NCBI GenBank assembly: GCA_020629335.1
Contig: JAHDDN010000289.1
Span: 1 to 6,851 of the forward strand
DNA length: 6,851 nt
Reading direction: 5' to 3'
Origin: Chitinophagales bacterium
GTDB lineage: Bacteria > Bacteroidota > Bacteroidia > Chitinophagales > UBA2359
Positions 1-6,212 of this stretch are shown here, piece after piece. Every line of letters begins with the position of its first letter. Position 1 is the first letter of the stretch. Under the pieces are notes generated by a model that ran no database searches, was not told where the DNA came from, and saw only the letters and a list, made by a program, of their open reading frames with translations. A program made the position numbers and the translations under genes.

Positions 1-106
1 TAAGCGCCGTAAGTCACCGCATAAACGCCACATACCGCTTCCATCCCTAAGCCGAAATAAGGATGAACTATGAATTGCTTTTAATGTTCATATTATAAAT
101 GATTTT
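1..106. other. Left-edge sequence without a recognisable gene
   Basis: No convincing gene or signal is visible here. On the minus strand a frame is open from about position 83 to the window edge and has an ATG at 44-42, which would give only 14 residues (MEAVCGVYAVTYGA) before the edge. That is too short to judge; it could be the start of a leftward gene or chance. The octamer GCCGTAAG at 6-13 is the exact reverse complement of CTTACGGC at 107-114, so this stretch may belong to the same structured region as the hairpin that follows. Confidence 0.3.
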
Positions 107-129
107 CTTACGGCTAGTTCTGTCGTAAG
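107..129. repeat. Short hairpin, 8-bp stem and 7-nt loop
   Basis: CTTACGGC (107-114) pairs with GTCGTAAG (122-129), with one G-T wobble, around the loop TAGTTCT. No T-run follows on either strand, so it does not look like an intrinsic terminator. It lies about 15 bases upstream of the promoter candidate for the AlkB-type gene. Function unknown; the pairing is seen directly. Confidence 0.5.
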
Positions 130-144
130 CGTCTCACTTGTGAC

Positions 145-174
145 TTGTTATATAGTCCACCACATCTAAATTTG
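145..174 (+). promoter_or_regulatory. Bacteroidota-type promoter candidate for the AlkB-type gene
   Basis: TTG at 145-147 is followed after 19 bases by TAAATTTG at 167-174, an exact match to the Bacteroidota -7 consensus TAnnTTTG with a usual spacing to the -33 TTG. A transcript would start near 180 and run into the AlkB-type gene with a leader of roughly 120-150 nt. The -7 box overlaps the outer end of element A (from 170), so nearly the whole palindrome would be in the leader RNA. A small dyad, TCAC-TT-GTGA (134-143), and a direct repeat ACTTGT (136-141, 143-148) sit around the -33 box and could be an operator, but this is weak. Confidence 0.5.
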
Positions 175-293
175 TGAGTTTTGATGGGCTATTTTCCCGC
201 CTCGCTGCGTTGAAAAGCCTCACCAACGCGATGCGTTGCCTTCGTTTTTCGCCTTGCGAGTCAAAAAAATAGCTTCATCAACTTTTCACAAAT
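170..293. repeat. Element A: long imperfect palindrome with conserved core
   Basis: The arms pair from the outside in: ATTTGTGA (170-177) with TCACAAAT (286-293); TTGATG (181-186) with CATCAA (276-281); GCTATTTT (188-195) with AAAATAGC (266-273); CTCGC (201-205) with GCGAG (256-260); AAAA (213-216) with TTTT (245-248); and the tip CAACGC (224-229) with GCGTTG (233-238) around the loop GAT. The inner part is GC-rich compared with the flanks. It has no coding capacity of note. Its core TGCGTT (206-211) plus CCTTC (239-243) and GCCTT (251-255) recurs in the same places in element B near 3760. It may be a MITE-like mobile repeat or a structured leader RNA; no target-site duplication is evident. 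Confidence 0.7.
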
Positions 294-299
294 CCTGAC

Positions 300-935
300 G
301 TGGAGGACTATAATTTCACTAATATCATAGAAATGGACTTATTTAATCGTGATCCGATTTCAAATATATTGCCCAAAGATGGAGAGGTAAATTACTATGG
401 CAGAATCCTTAATGATGAAAAAGCGCAATACTATTTTGATCAATTATTGCAGCATATTCAATGGGAAAATGATAAAGCCATTATTTTTGGGAAACTAATT
501 ATTACTAAACGCAAAGTCGCTTGGTATGGAGACAAAGCCTTTGACTATACCTATTCCAAAACGACTAAGTCTGCCTTGCCTTGGACAAAAGAATTGTTAG
601 AGCTGAAAGAAATCATAGAACAAAAGTGCGGAGAAAGCTTTAATTCTTGTTTGTTGAATCTTTATCATAGTGGAGAAGAAGGGATGGCTTGGCATAGTGA
701 TGGAGAAAAGGCTTTGAAAAAGAATGGGGCCATTGCTTCCTTAAGTTTAGGAGCGGAGCGCAAGTTTGCCTTTAAACACAAAGCCACCAAAGAAACGGTT
801 TCTCTCATTTTAGAAAGGGGTAGTTTGTTGGTCATGAAAGGGACTACGCAGACAAATTGGCTGCATCGTTTGCCTCCTACTAAGAAAGTAAAAAGCCCGA
901 GAGTCAACTTAACTTTCAGAACGATTGAGTCTTAG
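300..935 (+). CDS. alkB: AlkB-type 2-oxoglutarate/Fe(II)-dependent dealkylase
   Basis: The product is a member of the AlkB superfamily, which repairs alkylated bases such as 1-methyladenine and 3-methylcytosine in DNA or RNA by oxidising the methyl group with 2-oxoglutarate and Fe(II). Numbered from the GTG at 300, the iron ligands are H132 and D134 (in WHSDGE) and H189 (in WLHRLPP). R201 and R207 in the closing RVNLTFR motif match the arginines that hold 2-oxoglutarate in E. coli AlkB. The NYYGRIL stretch (31-37) and the loop rich in lysine and aromatic residues at 62-86 fit the nucleotide-recognition region. Length is normal (about 200 residues). The in-frame ATG at 333 (MDLFNRD) is the likelier start: residues 1-11 lie just after element A and look unconserved. 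GGAGG at 302-306 is too far (26 nt) to serve that ATG. Substrate choice, DNA or RNA, cannot be read from sequence. Confidence 0.9.
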   Translation: MEDYNFTNIIEMDLFNRDPISNILPKDGEVNYYGRILNDEKAQYYFDQLLQHIQWENDKAIIFGKLIITKRKVAWYGDKAFDYTYSKTTKSALPWTKELLELKEIIEQKCGESFNSCLLNLYHSGEEGMAWHSDGEKALKKNGAIASLSLGAERKFAFKHKATKETVSLILERGSLLVMKGTTQTNWLHRLPPTKKVKSPRVNLTFRTIES

Positions 936-978
936 CACTTTTTTTATTAGATTAGTGATTCATCAAAATTGACGCCTT

Positions 979-1407
979 ATGAATCCTATTTTAAGAAATA
1001 TTTTGGCTTTAATAGCGGGCATTTTTATTGGGAGCATAGTAAATATGGGGATAGTGACTATTAGTGGTTCTATTATTCCTCCTCCTGCTGGTGTAGATCC
1101 GACTGATATGGAAAGCTTGAAAGCTAATATGCATTTATTTGAAGCGAAGCATTTTATTATGCCTTTTTTGGCTCATGCTTTGGGTACCTTAGTGGGCGCT
1201 TTTGTCGCAGCTAAGTTGGCGGTTAGGAGTCAAATGATTTATGCTTTGGGTATTGGGGCCTTCTTTTTGTTAGGTGGTATTACAGCCGCAACTATGTTGC
1301 CTGCCCCTACTTGGTATTTGGTACTGGATTTGGTGGGGGCTTATATTCCGATGGGCTGGTTAGGCGGTATGATGGCGGGGACGCCTTCGGCGTATAATGA
1401 TGAATGA
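979..1407 (+). CDS. Small integral membrane protein of unknown function (four predicted helices)
   Basis: I do not recognise a characterised family. The 142-residue product has four hydrophobic segments, at about 7-30, 58-80, 85-106 and 111-134, with a short polar, proline-rich loop (33-55, containing IIPPPAGVDPTDMES) between the first two. Small-residue patterns such as GIFIGS, GTLVGAFVAAK and GWLGGMMAG suggest tightly packed helices. The single conserved-looking charged patch is EAKHF (55-59), at the entry to helix 2. There is no signal peptide cleavage site or catalytic motif. It starts 43 bases after the AlkB-type gene with no terminator between, so the two are probably cotranscribed, although nothing suggests a shared function. 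The stop codon lies inside a short repeat (ATAATGATGAATG). No clear Shine-Dalgarno sequence precedes the ATG. It would sit in the inner membrane. Confidence 0.8.
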   Translation: MNPILRNILALIAGIFIGSIVNMGIVTISGSIIPPPAGVDPTDMESLKANMHLFEAKHFIMPFLAHALGTLVGAFVAAKLAVRSQMIYALGIGAFFLLGGITAATMLPAPTWYLVLDLVGAYIPMGWLGGMMAGTPSAYNDE

Positions 1408-1427
1408 TGAATGCATAATGATGAATG
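1394..1427. repeat. Short direct repeat ATAATGATGAATG, two copies
   Basis: The 13-mer occurs at 1394-1406 and again at 1415-1427, with an extra ATGAATG-like unit between. The first copy covers the last codons of the membrane-protein gene and the first two bases of its stop codon. It resembles slippage-prone microsatellite sequence and could shift the end of the protein between strains. Confidence 0.6.
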
Positions 1428-1472
1428 GGTTTATAGCATACACTTAGTATAAGCAATAATTTAGGTTAGGGC

Positions 1473-1499
1473 TGGCACAAGTGAAAAACACTTGCGCTA
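1473..1499. repeat. REP-like hairpin, copy 1
   Basis: CAAGTG (1478-1483) pairs with CACTTG (1489-1494) around the loop AAAAA. Beyond an A-C mismatch (1477/1495) the stem continues with C-G, G-C, a G-T wobble and T-A out to 1473/1499. No T-run follows on either strand, so a classic terminator is unlikely. It lies between two convergent genes, 66 bases past the stop of the membrane-protein gene. Confidence 0.65.
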
Positions 1500-1518
1500 T
1501 AAATATTAGATCAGGACA

Positions 1519-1543
1519 GGCACAAGTCAAAAAGACTTGCGCC
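1519..1543. repeat. REP-like hairpin, copy 2
   Basis: CAAGTC (1523-1528) pairs with GACTTG (1534-1539) around the same AAAAA loop. The same A-C mismatch (1522/1540) interrupts the stem before C-G, G-C and G-C pairs out to 1519/1543. It is a diverged copy of the hairpin 45 bases upstream and ends 12 bases beyond the stop codon of the minus-strand lipoprotein gene, so it would be in that gene's 3' untranslated RNA. It may protect or delimit the 3' end; that is inference. Confidence 0.65.
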
Positions 1544-1555
1544 ATAAATTGGTTT

Positions 1556-3628
1556 TTAATTGAATCCGATGCCTGATGCTTTGAATTGATCAGAAATAAC
1601 TTTGAAGGTCGTTCTTCTGTTGGCTTGGTGGGCTTCTTCGCTACATTCTACACCGTCTTTACATTCGTTAACCAGACTTGTTTCGCCGTATCCTTTAGGT
1701 ACTAAACGCCTTCGATCAATCCCTTTCCGAACGAGATAGTCTATTACTGAATTGGCTCTTTTCTCAGATAGCTGTTGATTGGAACGATCATTACCTCTGG
1801 AGTCGGTATGGGATCCTAATTCTACTTGGATATTTGGATTTTCTAAGAGCAAGCCAGCTAATTGATTGAGAGTAGGTTCTGCATCTGGGCGGATATTCCA
1901 TTTCGCTAAATCGTAATAAATATTGTCGATTTTGACTTCCACTTGCTTGTAGATTTTATCGAGGATTAACTCCGCTCGAATAACGATAGTATCTCCTGCT
2001 GCGCCATTCATGTCTTTGGTAGAAACGATCATTGATTTTTTGAAGTAAGAAGGCATGGAGGCAGCTAATCGGTACTCTGTATCTTTCTCTAACTCGCAAA
2101 TCACTTTACCATCGGCCTTGGTATTCACACGCTTATCTATCAGGCTTTCTATACTTAGCCCTACCACTTCCACCAAGGCTCCATTCAGGGGTGCTTTCTG
2201 TATGATTCGGCTATTAGGATCATTGGCATTTTCTCTTTGATTTTCTAAGATGTTAGCATCTAAGATATAGATCACTTCTTTTTTAACTAATAAAGTAGAG
2301 TCAATTTCTGGTGTTTCTGGTTCCTCAACTGGGAATCCTTTTACGAAGTGATAGATGTCGTCATTTCCTTGACCGCCTTTTCTGGAAGAGGCGAAGTAGC
2401 CCATTGATTCGATAGAATCCATTAATTCGGGCTTGATGAAAGGAAAGAATACGATGCTAAAATCGTCTGCTGGCGAATTGATCGGAGCCTGTAGATTTTT
2501 TACTGTTCCCCATTGCTCATTTTTAAATTCAGCACTGTAGATGTCTAAACCTCCCATACCTGTGTGTCCGTTAGAGGCAAAATAAAGGCGCCCATCAGCA
2601 TGAATGAATGGGAAGCCTTCTTGTCTTTCTGTATTGATTTCTGGCCCTAAATTTTTAGGATAACTCCAGCCGTCTCTGGTCATTTTGGAGAAGTATAGAT
2701 CTTTACCTCCGTAGCCATCTGGTGCATCAGAGGAGAAGTATAACTGCTTGCCATCTGGGCTTAGATAAGGCTGTACTAAATTGAAGGTATCTACTTCAAA
2801 TAGATAGACTCGTTCTGGCAGTTTCCATTCGCCATTAGGCGTACGTTCAGACTTGAAAATTTTACAATAATCGTCTTCTATGGCATCGCTTCCACAGTGG
2901 GTGAAGTACATGAGGCTAAAGTCCTCATTAAAGGTGGCTGTTCCTTCGTGATAATTGGTATTAATAGAGTCTGAGATCGCTTTTGCCTGTCCAAAAACGG
3001 CATCTTCTGTGCTATTGGCTACGAATATATCCCAATGTTTATCGCCTGTCCAGCCGTATACTTCTTCTCCTTTTGCTTCATTCCTAGAAGAGGTGAAAAT
3101 AACTGTGTTTTCATTATAGATGATAGGCGCAAAATCAGATGCGTTAGAATTGAGATTACTCGGTTGGCTTACTTCAATAGGTTCTGGTTTTTCTAACCAG
3201 GCAATTGCTTGATTACAGGCTCTTATTTCTTTAGTGGCCCTTGCACGATCTATTGGGAAATTTTTGGAATACTCGGTGAAAACTTCGCTTGCTTTATCGT
3301 ATTTGCCATTGGCTTTAAGCATGAGTCCATAATTGAAGAATACATTAGCTTCCATATCGTATTCTACTGCCTTTCGATACCATTGTTCGGCTTGTTGCGT
3401 CTTATTGGCTAAGCGGTAGCATTCGCCTATTTGGGTGGCTATTCTGGTTTTTTCAATGATTCCGTCTGCTTTTTCATACTTGGGTATCAAAAGTTCTGTT
3501 GCCACAATATATTGCTTGCTTTTGTAGGCTGTTTCAGCATCTAAACGCACTTCAAATAATTGTGCACAGCTACTTAATAGTAATAAAAGTGTAAAAGCGC
3601 CTATATATAGGCTATTTGAATATCTCAT
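1556..3628 (-). CDS. OmpA-family lipoprotein with TPR, beta-propeller and CRD domains (PorE-like)
   Basis: This is an envelope lipoprotein that probably anchors an outer-membrane assembly to peptidoglycan. Residues 1-20 are a lipoprotein signal ending in LLSS before C21. TPR-like helices span about 30-130. Five PD40/WD40-like blades follow (near 165-182, 228-245, 285-314, 337-367 and 388-428), with repeats such as SPDGKQLYFSSD and GGKDLYFS. A carboxypeptidase-regulatory-like fold spans about 450-555. The OmpA C-terminal domain (about 565-678) has D609 in GSHTDSRG and R624 in LSEKRA, 15 apart as in the diaminopimelate-binding pair of A. baumannii OmpA. C656 and C662 form the cysteine pair common in Bacteroidota versions. 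Order and length match PorE of the type IX secretion system (P. gingivalis), but paralogues with this layout accompany PorP/SprF proteins, and no porP/sprF gene is next to it here, so no symbol is given. A purine run AAAGAAG lies only 3 nt before the ATG. Element B lies upstream. Confidence 0.9.
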   Translation of the reverse strand: MRYSNSLYIGAFTLLLLLSSCAQLFEVRLDAETAYKSKQYIVATELLIPKYEKADGIIEKTRIATQIGECYRLANKTQQAEQWYRKAVEYDMEANVFFNYGLMLKANGKYDKASEVFTEYSKNFPIDRARATKEIRACNQAIAWLEKPEPIEVSQPSNLNSNASDFAPIIYNENTVIFTSSRNEAKGEEVYGWTGDKHWDIFVANSTEDAVFGQAKAISDSINTNYHEGTATFNEDFSLMYFTHCGSDAIEDDYCKIFKSERTPNGEWKLPERVYLFEVDTFNLVQPYLSPDGKQLYFSSDAPDGYGGKDLYFSKMTRDGWSYPKNLGPEINTERQEGFPFIHADGRLYFASNGHTGMGGLDIYSAEFKNEQWGTVKNLQAPINSPADDFSIVFFPFIKPELMDSIESMGYFASSRKGGQGNDDIYHFVKGFPVEEPETPEIDSTLLVKKEVIYILDANILENQRENANDPNSRIIQKAPLNGALVEVVGLSIESLIDKRVNTKADGKVICELEKDTEYRLAASMPSYFKKSMIVSTKDMNGAAGDTIVIRAELILDKIYKQVEVKIDNIYYDLAKWNIRPDAEPTLNQLAGLLLENPNIQVELGSHTDSRGNDRSNQQLSEKRANSVIDYLVRKGIDRRRLVPKGYGETSLVNECKDGVECSEEAHQANRRTTFKVISDQFKASGIGFN

Positions 3629-3684
3629 ATGCTTCTTTAAACAACTTTAAATGAGTTCGAGTTTTTATGTACTACGAATATAAG

Positions 3685-3835
3685 TAATTGGACACAATTA
3701 CTCTTCCTTTATGACTGGTTCTTTTTCACTTAGGCTGCGTTATTTTTATCAGCCATAGCAGGCTATGCCTTCAAAAAATGCCTTGCCTAAATAAAAAAGC
3801 CCTTAGTCAAAAGATAATTTAATTGTGCCCAATTA
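3685..3835. repeat. Element B: 151-base MITE-like palindrome with terminal inverted repeats
   Basis: The ends are 16-base inverted repeats matching at 15 positions: TAATTGGACACAATTA (3685-3700) against the complement of 3820-3835. Each end is itself a small palindrome (TAATTG/CAATTA). Further in, CTTT (3707-3710) plus TGACT (3712-3716) pair with AGTCA plus AAAG (3805-3813); CTTTTT (3721-3726) with AAAAAG (3794-3799); TTAGGC (3730-3735) with GCCTAA (3785-3790); TTTTT (3743-3747) with AAAAA (3773-3777); and the tip CATAGC (3754-3759) with GCTATG (3762-3767) around AG. No open reading frame of interest lies in it and I see no clear target-site duplication. It lies 56 bases upstream of the lipoprotein start codon, so it may affect that gene's promoter. 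The core matches element A. Confidence 0.75.
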
Positions 3836-3920
3836 ATTAAGAAAGGATATGATAATAACGATATTTTGGCTAAAACAGTATGAATGTTAGTATTGTGAAT
3901 TAAAAAAGAAGGGGCCTTTT

Positions 3921-3950
3921 AAAAAAGAAGGACGTTGCGGTGCAACGTCC
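3921..3950 (-). terminator. Intrinsic terminator of the glutamine synthetase gene
   Basis: Read on the minus strand, GGACGTTGC and GCAACGTCC form a perfect 9-bp stem with the loop ACC, followed at once by TTCTTTTTT. It begins 10 bases past the glnN stop codon. The stem and T-run are textbook for factor-independent termination. The same hairpin also has a REP-like form (see next feature). Confidence 0.8.
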
Positions 3951-3954
3951 CTAC
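3930..3954 (-). repeat. REP-like element: GTAG plus 9-bp hairpin
   Basis: On the minus strand GTAG (3954-3951) sits directly 5' of the perfect hairpin at 3950-3930. A GTAG-type tetranucleotide at the foot of a short palindrome is the hallmark of REP sequences mobilised by Y1-type REP-associated transposases (RAYTs). From memory, GTAG/GACGTTGC hairpins of this kind are common in intergenic DNA of Bacteroidota and some other phyla. No RAYT gene is present in this window. Confidence 0.55.
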
Positions 3955-3960
3955 GATTAT

Positions 3961-6159
3961 TTATTTAATGAATAATAACTCTCGATATTTAGGTAGTGGC
4001 CATAGGGCATCATCTACATATAATTCAATTTCGTCTACTTCGGCCCTGATTTTGGCGAAATAGGGCCTTACCTTATCGCAATAAGCGTAGGCTAATTGTC
4101 GAGTTGACTTCGATTTTGCGGCCTTATCTGCTGCTCCTTCCATTTCTTTGATAAGGGAGTAGATTTTTTCTACATGTCCTGCGATCTTAGCCACTAGTGC
4201 TTTTTGTGATTTGAAAGTAGCACTTTTGACTCCTATCGATTTGAGGCCTGTTAAATTTTTGAGTAGCTCGTTTTGGTATTCTATGGCTGCTGGAATAATT
4301 TGGTTGAGGCACATTTCTCTTAATGTTCGGCCTTCAATTTGGATTTTCATTTGATAATCCCCCATCCATACTTCGTAGCGAGCCATCAATTCCCCTTCAT
4401 TATAGACGCCTGATTCAGCAAATAATTTTTTGGCTTTATCTGATATTAAGAAATCTAGTGCTTCCGGAGTCGTTTTGGCATTTGAAAGCCCTCTTTTCTT
4501 TGCTTCTTTCTGCCAGCTTGCACTGTAGTTATCTCCTTCAAAAAGAATGCTTTTTGACTCGGTGATATAACGTTGTAAGATTCTTAGGATAGCACTTTCC
4601 TTCTGCTCTTTTTCTTCTTTACGTAGCTTTTCAACATCTGCTGTGAAGTGGTTAAGTTGAGTTGCCACGATAGTATTCATGATGGTCATAGGTAAGGCAC
4701 AGTTGCCACTTGATCCTACCGCTCTAATCTCGAATTTATTACCTGTGAAGGCAAATGGAGAAGTACGGTTTCGATCTGTATTATCTAAGAGTAAATCAGG
4801 AATACGACTATGGATATTCATCTTTAACTCTTGCTTTTCAAACTCGTCTAATTTTCCTTTTACTCCTTCTTCTATATAGGCTAATACTTTTGTTAGAGCC
4901 TCGCCTATGAATATGGATATAATAGCTGGCGGTGCTTCATGCCCGCCTAAACGGTGGTCATTGCTGGCAGAAGCGATAGCGGCACGTATTAAGTCTGCAT
5001 TATCATGTACTGCTTTAATCGTATTGACAAAGAAGGTTAAGAATTGAAGGTTGGTTCTTGGTGTTTTGCCAGGAGACAATAGATTTTTGCCTTGATCGGT
5101 ACTCATGGACCAATTATTGTGTTTTCCAGAACCATTGATATCTGCATAAGGTTTTTCGTGCAGCAGTACTTTTAATTTGTGCTTACGGCTAACTCTTTCC
5201 ATCAGATCCATGAGTAATTGGTTTCTATCTACGGAAAGGTTTACTTCTGAAAATTCTGGGGCACATTCGTATTGGCTTGGTGCGACTTCATTATGACGCG
5301 TTCTTAGTGGAATACCTAATTTATGTGCTTCTGTTTCAAAGTCGAGCATATAGGCATAAACTCTTTCTGGTATGGTACCAAAGTAATGATCGCTCAATTG
5401 CTGGCCTTTGGCAGGTGTGCGGCCTAGTAATGTACGGCCTGTTTGCACTAAATCAGGTCGAGCATAGTATAATGCTTCATCTACTACAAAATATTCTTGT
5501 TCCCATCCTAAGGTTGGGAATACACTGCTTACTTGTCGATCAAAGTAGCGACAAACTGGTACGGCTGCTGCTTCAAGTAGGTGTTGTGATTTTAATAAGG
5601 GAGCTTTATAGTCTAAGGCTTCTCCTGTATAGGAGACAAAGATCGTAGGAATACATAATGTTCTACCATGTGTACCTATTTCCATAATAAAGGCAGGAGA
5701 AGATGGATCCCAAGCGGTATATCCTCTTGCTTCAAAAGTGGTTCTTAATCCACCATGAGGGAAGCTTGAAGCGTCTGGTTCTTGCTGCACTAGCATATCT
5801 CCATCAAATTGCTCAATTCCTTCATTATTAGAGGTTGGGACAAAAAAGGTGTCATGTTTTTCTGCTGTTGCACCTGTGAGCGGTTGGAACCAGTGTGTAA
5901 AGTGAGTAGCTCCTTTACTGATAGCCCATGCTTTCATAGCTGCGGCTACTTGGTCTGCTACTTCTCTATCAATTTTGCCAGCTGTTTTGACTGCTGCAGC
6001 TACTTTTTTGAAAGCATCTTTAGAGAGATACTTTTTCATTGTTTCCGTAGTAAATACATTACTGGAGAAATAGTCTGTGATCTTATCCGCAGGGAGTTTG
6101 ACGTCTATATTTTCTCTGGAATAGGCCTCTTGAACGGCCTTAAATCTTACTTTTGCCAT
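3961..6159 (-). CDS. glnN: Glutamine synthetase type III
   Basis: The enzyme joins ammonia to glutamate using ATP in the cytoplasm and is the main route of ammonium assimilation in many Bacteroidota. At 732 residues it has the long GSIII form, which assembles as a dodecamer and is only distantly related to types I and II. Family motifs seen: GWEQEYFVVD (218-227) with the metal-binding E220 and E222; HNEVAPSQYE (289-298) with E291 and E298; NGSGKHNNWS (342-351) with H347; and RTSPFAF with EIRAVGSSGN (465-486) for ATP and glutamate contacts. The N-terminal KGATHFTHWFQPLTGATAEKH (82-102) is characteristic of GSIII, and the helical C-terminal part (about 500-732) is the type III extension. No type I adenylylation segment is apparent. 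The gene is alone, with its own terminator at 3921-3950 and a -7 box at 6205-6212. The ATG at 6159 fits the conserved MAKVRFKAV start and has only A/T-rich sequence instead of a Shine-Dalgarno site. No glnB or nitrogen regulator lies in the window. Confidence 0.97.
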   Translation of the reverse strand: MAKVRFKAVQEAYSRENIDVKLPADKITDYFSSNVFTTETMKKYLSKDAFKKVAAAVKTAGKIDREVADQVAAAMKAWAISKGATHFTHWFQPLTGATAEKHDTFFVPTSNNEGIEQFDGDMLVQQEPDASSFPHGGLRTTFEARGYTAWDPSSPAFIMEIGTHGRTLCIPTIFVSYTGEALDYKAPLLKSQHLLEAAAVPVCRYFDRQVSSVFPTLGWEQEYFVVDEALYYARPDLVQTGRTLLGRTPAKGQQLSDHYFGTIPERVYAYMLDFETEAHKLGIPLRTRHNEVAPSQYECAPEFSEVNLSVDRNQLLMDLMERVSRKHKLKVLLHEKPYADINGSGKHNNWSMSTDQGKNLLSPGKTPRTNLQFLTFFVNTIKAVHDNADLIRAAIASASNDHRLGGHEAPPAIISIFIGEALTKVLAYIEEGVKGKLDEFEKQELKMNIHSRIPDLLLDNTDRNRTSPFAFTGNKFEIRAVGSSGNCALPMTIMNTIVATQLNHFTADVEKLRKEEKEQKESAILRILQRYITESKSILFEGDNYSASWQKEAKKRGLSNAKTTPEALDFLISDKAKKLFAESGVYNEGELMARYEVWMGDYQMKIQIEGRTLREMCLNQIIPAAIEYQNELLKNLTGLKSIGVKSATFKSQKALVAKIAGHVEKIYSLIKEMEGAADKAAKSKSTRQLAYAYCDKVRPYFAKIRAEVDEIELYVDDALWPLPKYRELLFIK

Positions 6160-6204
6160 TTTTATTACAATTAAAAATATGTGAATAATTTTTTAAGAAT
6201 GGGC

Positions 6205-6212
6205 CAAAAATA
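6205..6212 (-). promoter_or_regulatory. Candidate -7 box for glutamine synthetase
   Basis: The minus strand reads TATTTTTG, an exact match to TAnnTTTG, 45 bases before the glnN ATG, giving a leader of roughly 40 nt. No TTG is found at the expected distance upstream, so the promoter may need an activator or the match may be chance in AT-rich DNA. Confidence 0.4.

Noticed and set aside
1..44. Minus-strand partial gene beginning MEAVCGVYAVTYGA
   Set aside because: Only 14 residues are visible before the window edge, with no recognisable motif; the open frame alone is not evidence of coding.
107..129. Terminator of a gene left of the window
   Set aside because: The stem is followed by mixed sequence on the plus strand and an A-rich stretch on the minus strand, so no U-run would be made.
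665..907. Minus-strand open frame opposite the AlkB-type gene
   Set aside because: It lies wholly inside the AlkB-type coding region, on the opposite strand to its catalytic motifs, and shows no family features.
1473..1543. Tandem hairpins as a bidirectional intrinsic terminator for the convergent genes
   Set aside because: Neither hairpin is followed by a T-run on either strand, and two covarying copies fit a REP-like repeat better.
1473..1543. CRISPR array
   Set aside because: There are only two diverged repeat units, the unit is a hairpin with changing stem bases, and no cas gene is nearby.
3730..3790. Integron attC-like site, since TTAGGC and GCCTAA pair across a hairpin
   Set aside because: The core GTT/AAC trinucleotides of attC simple sites are missing, element A has CTCGC/GCGAG in the same place, and no integrase or cassette-like gene array is present.
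5277..5648. Plus-strand open frames within the glutamine synthetase and OmpA-family genes, including 5809-6174
   Set aside because: They are antisense shadows of strongly conserved coding sequence; their translations look low-complexity or random with no domain.
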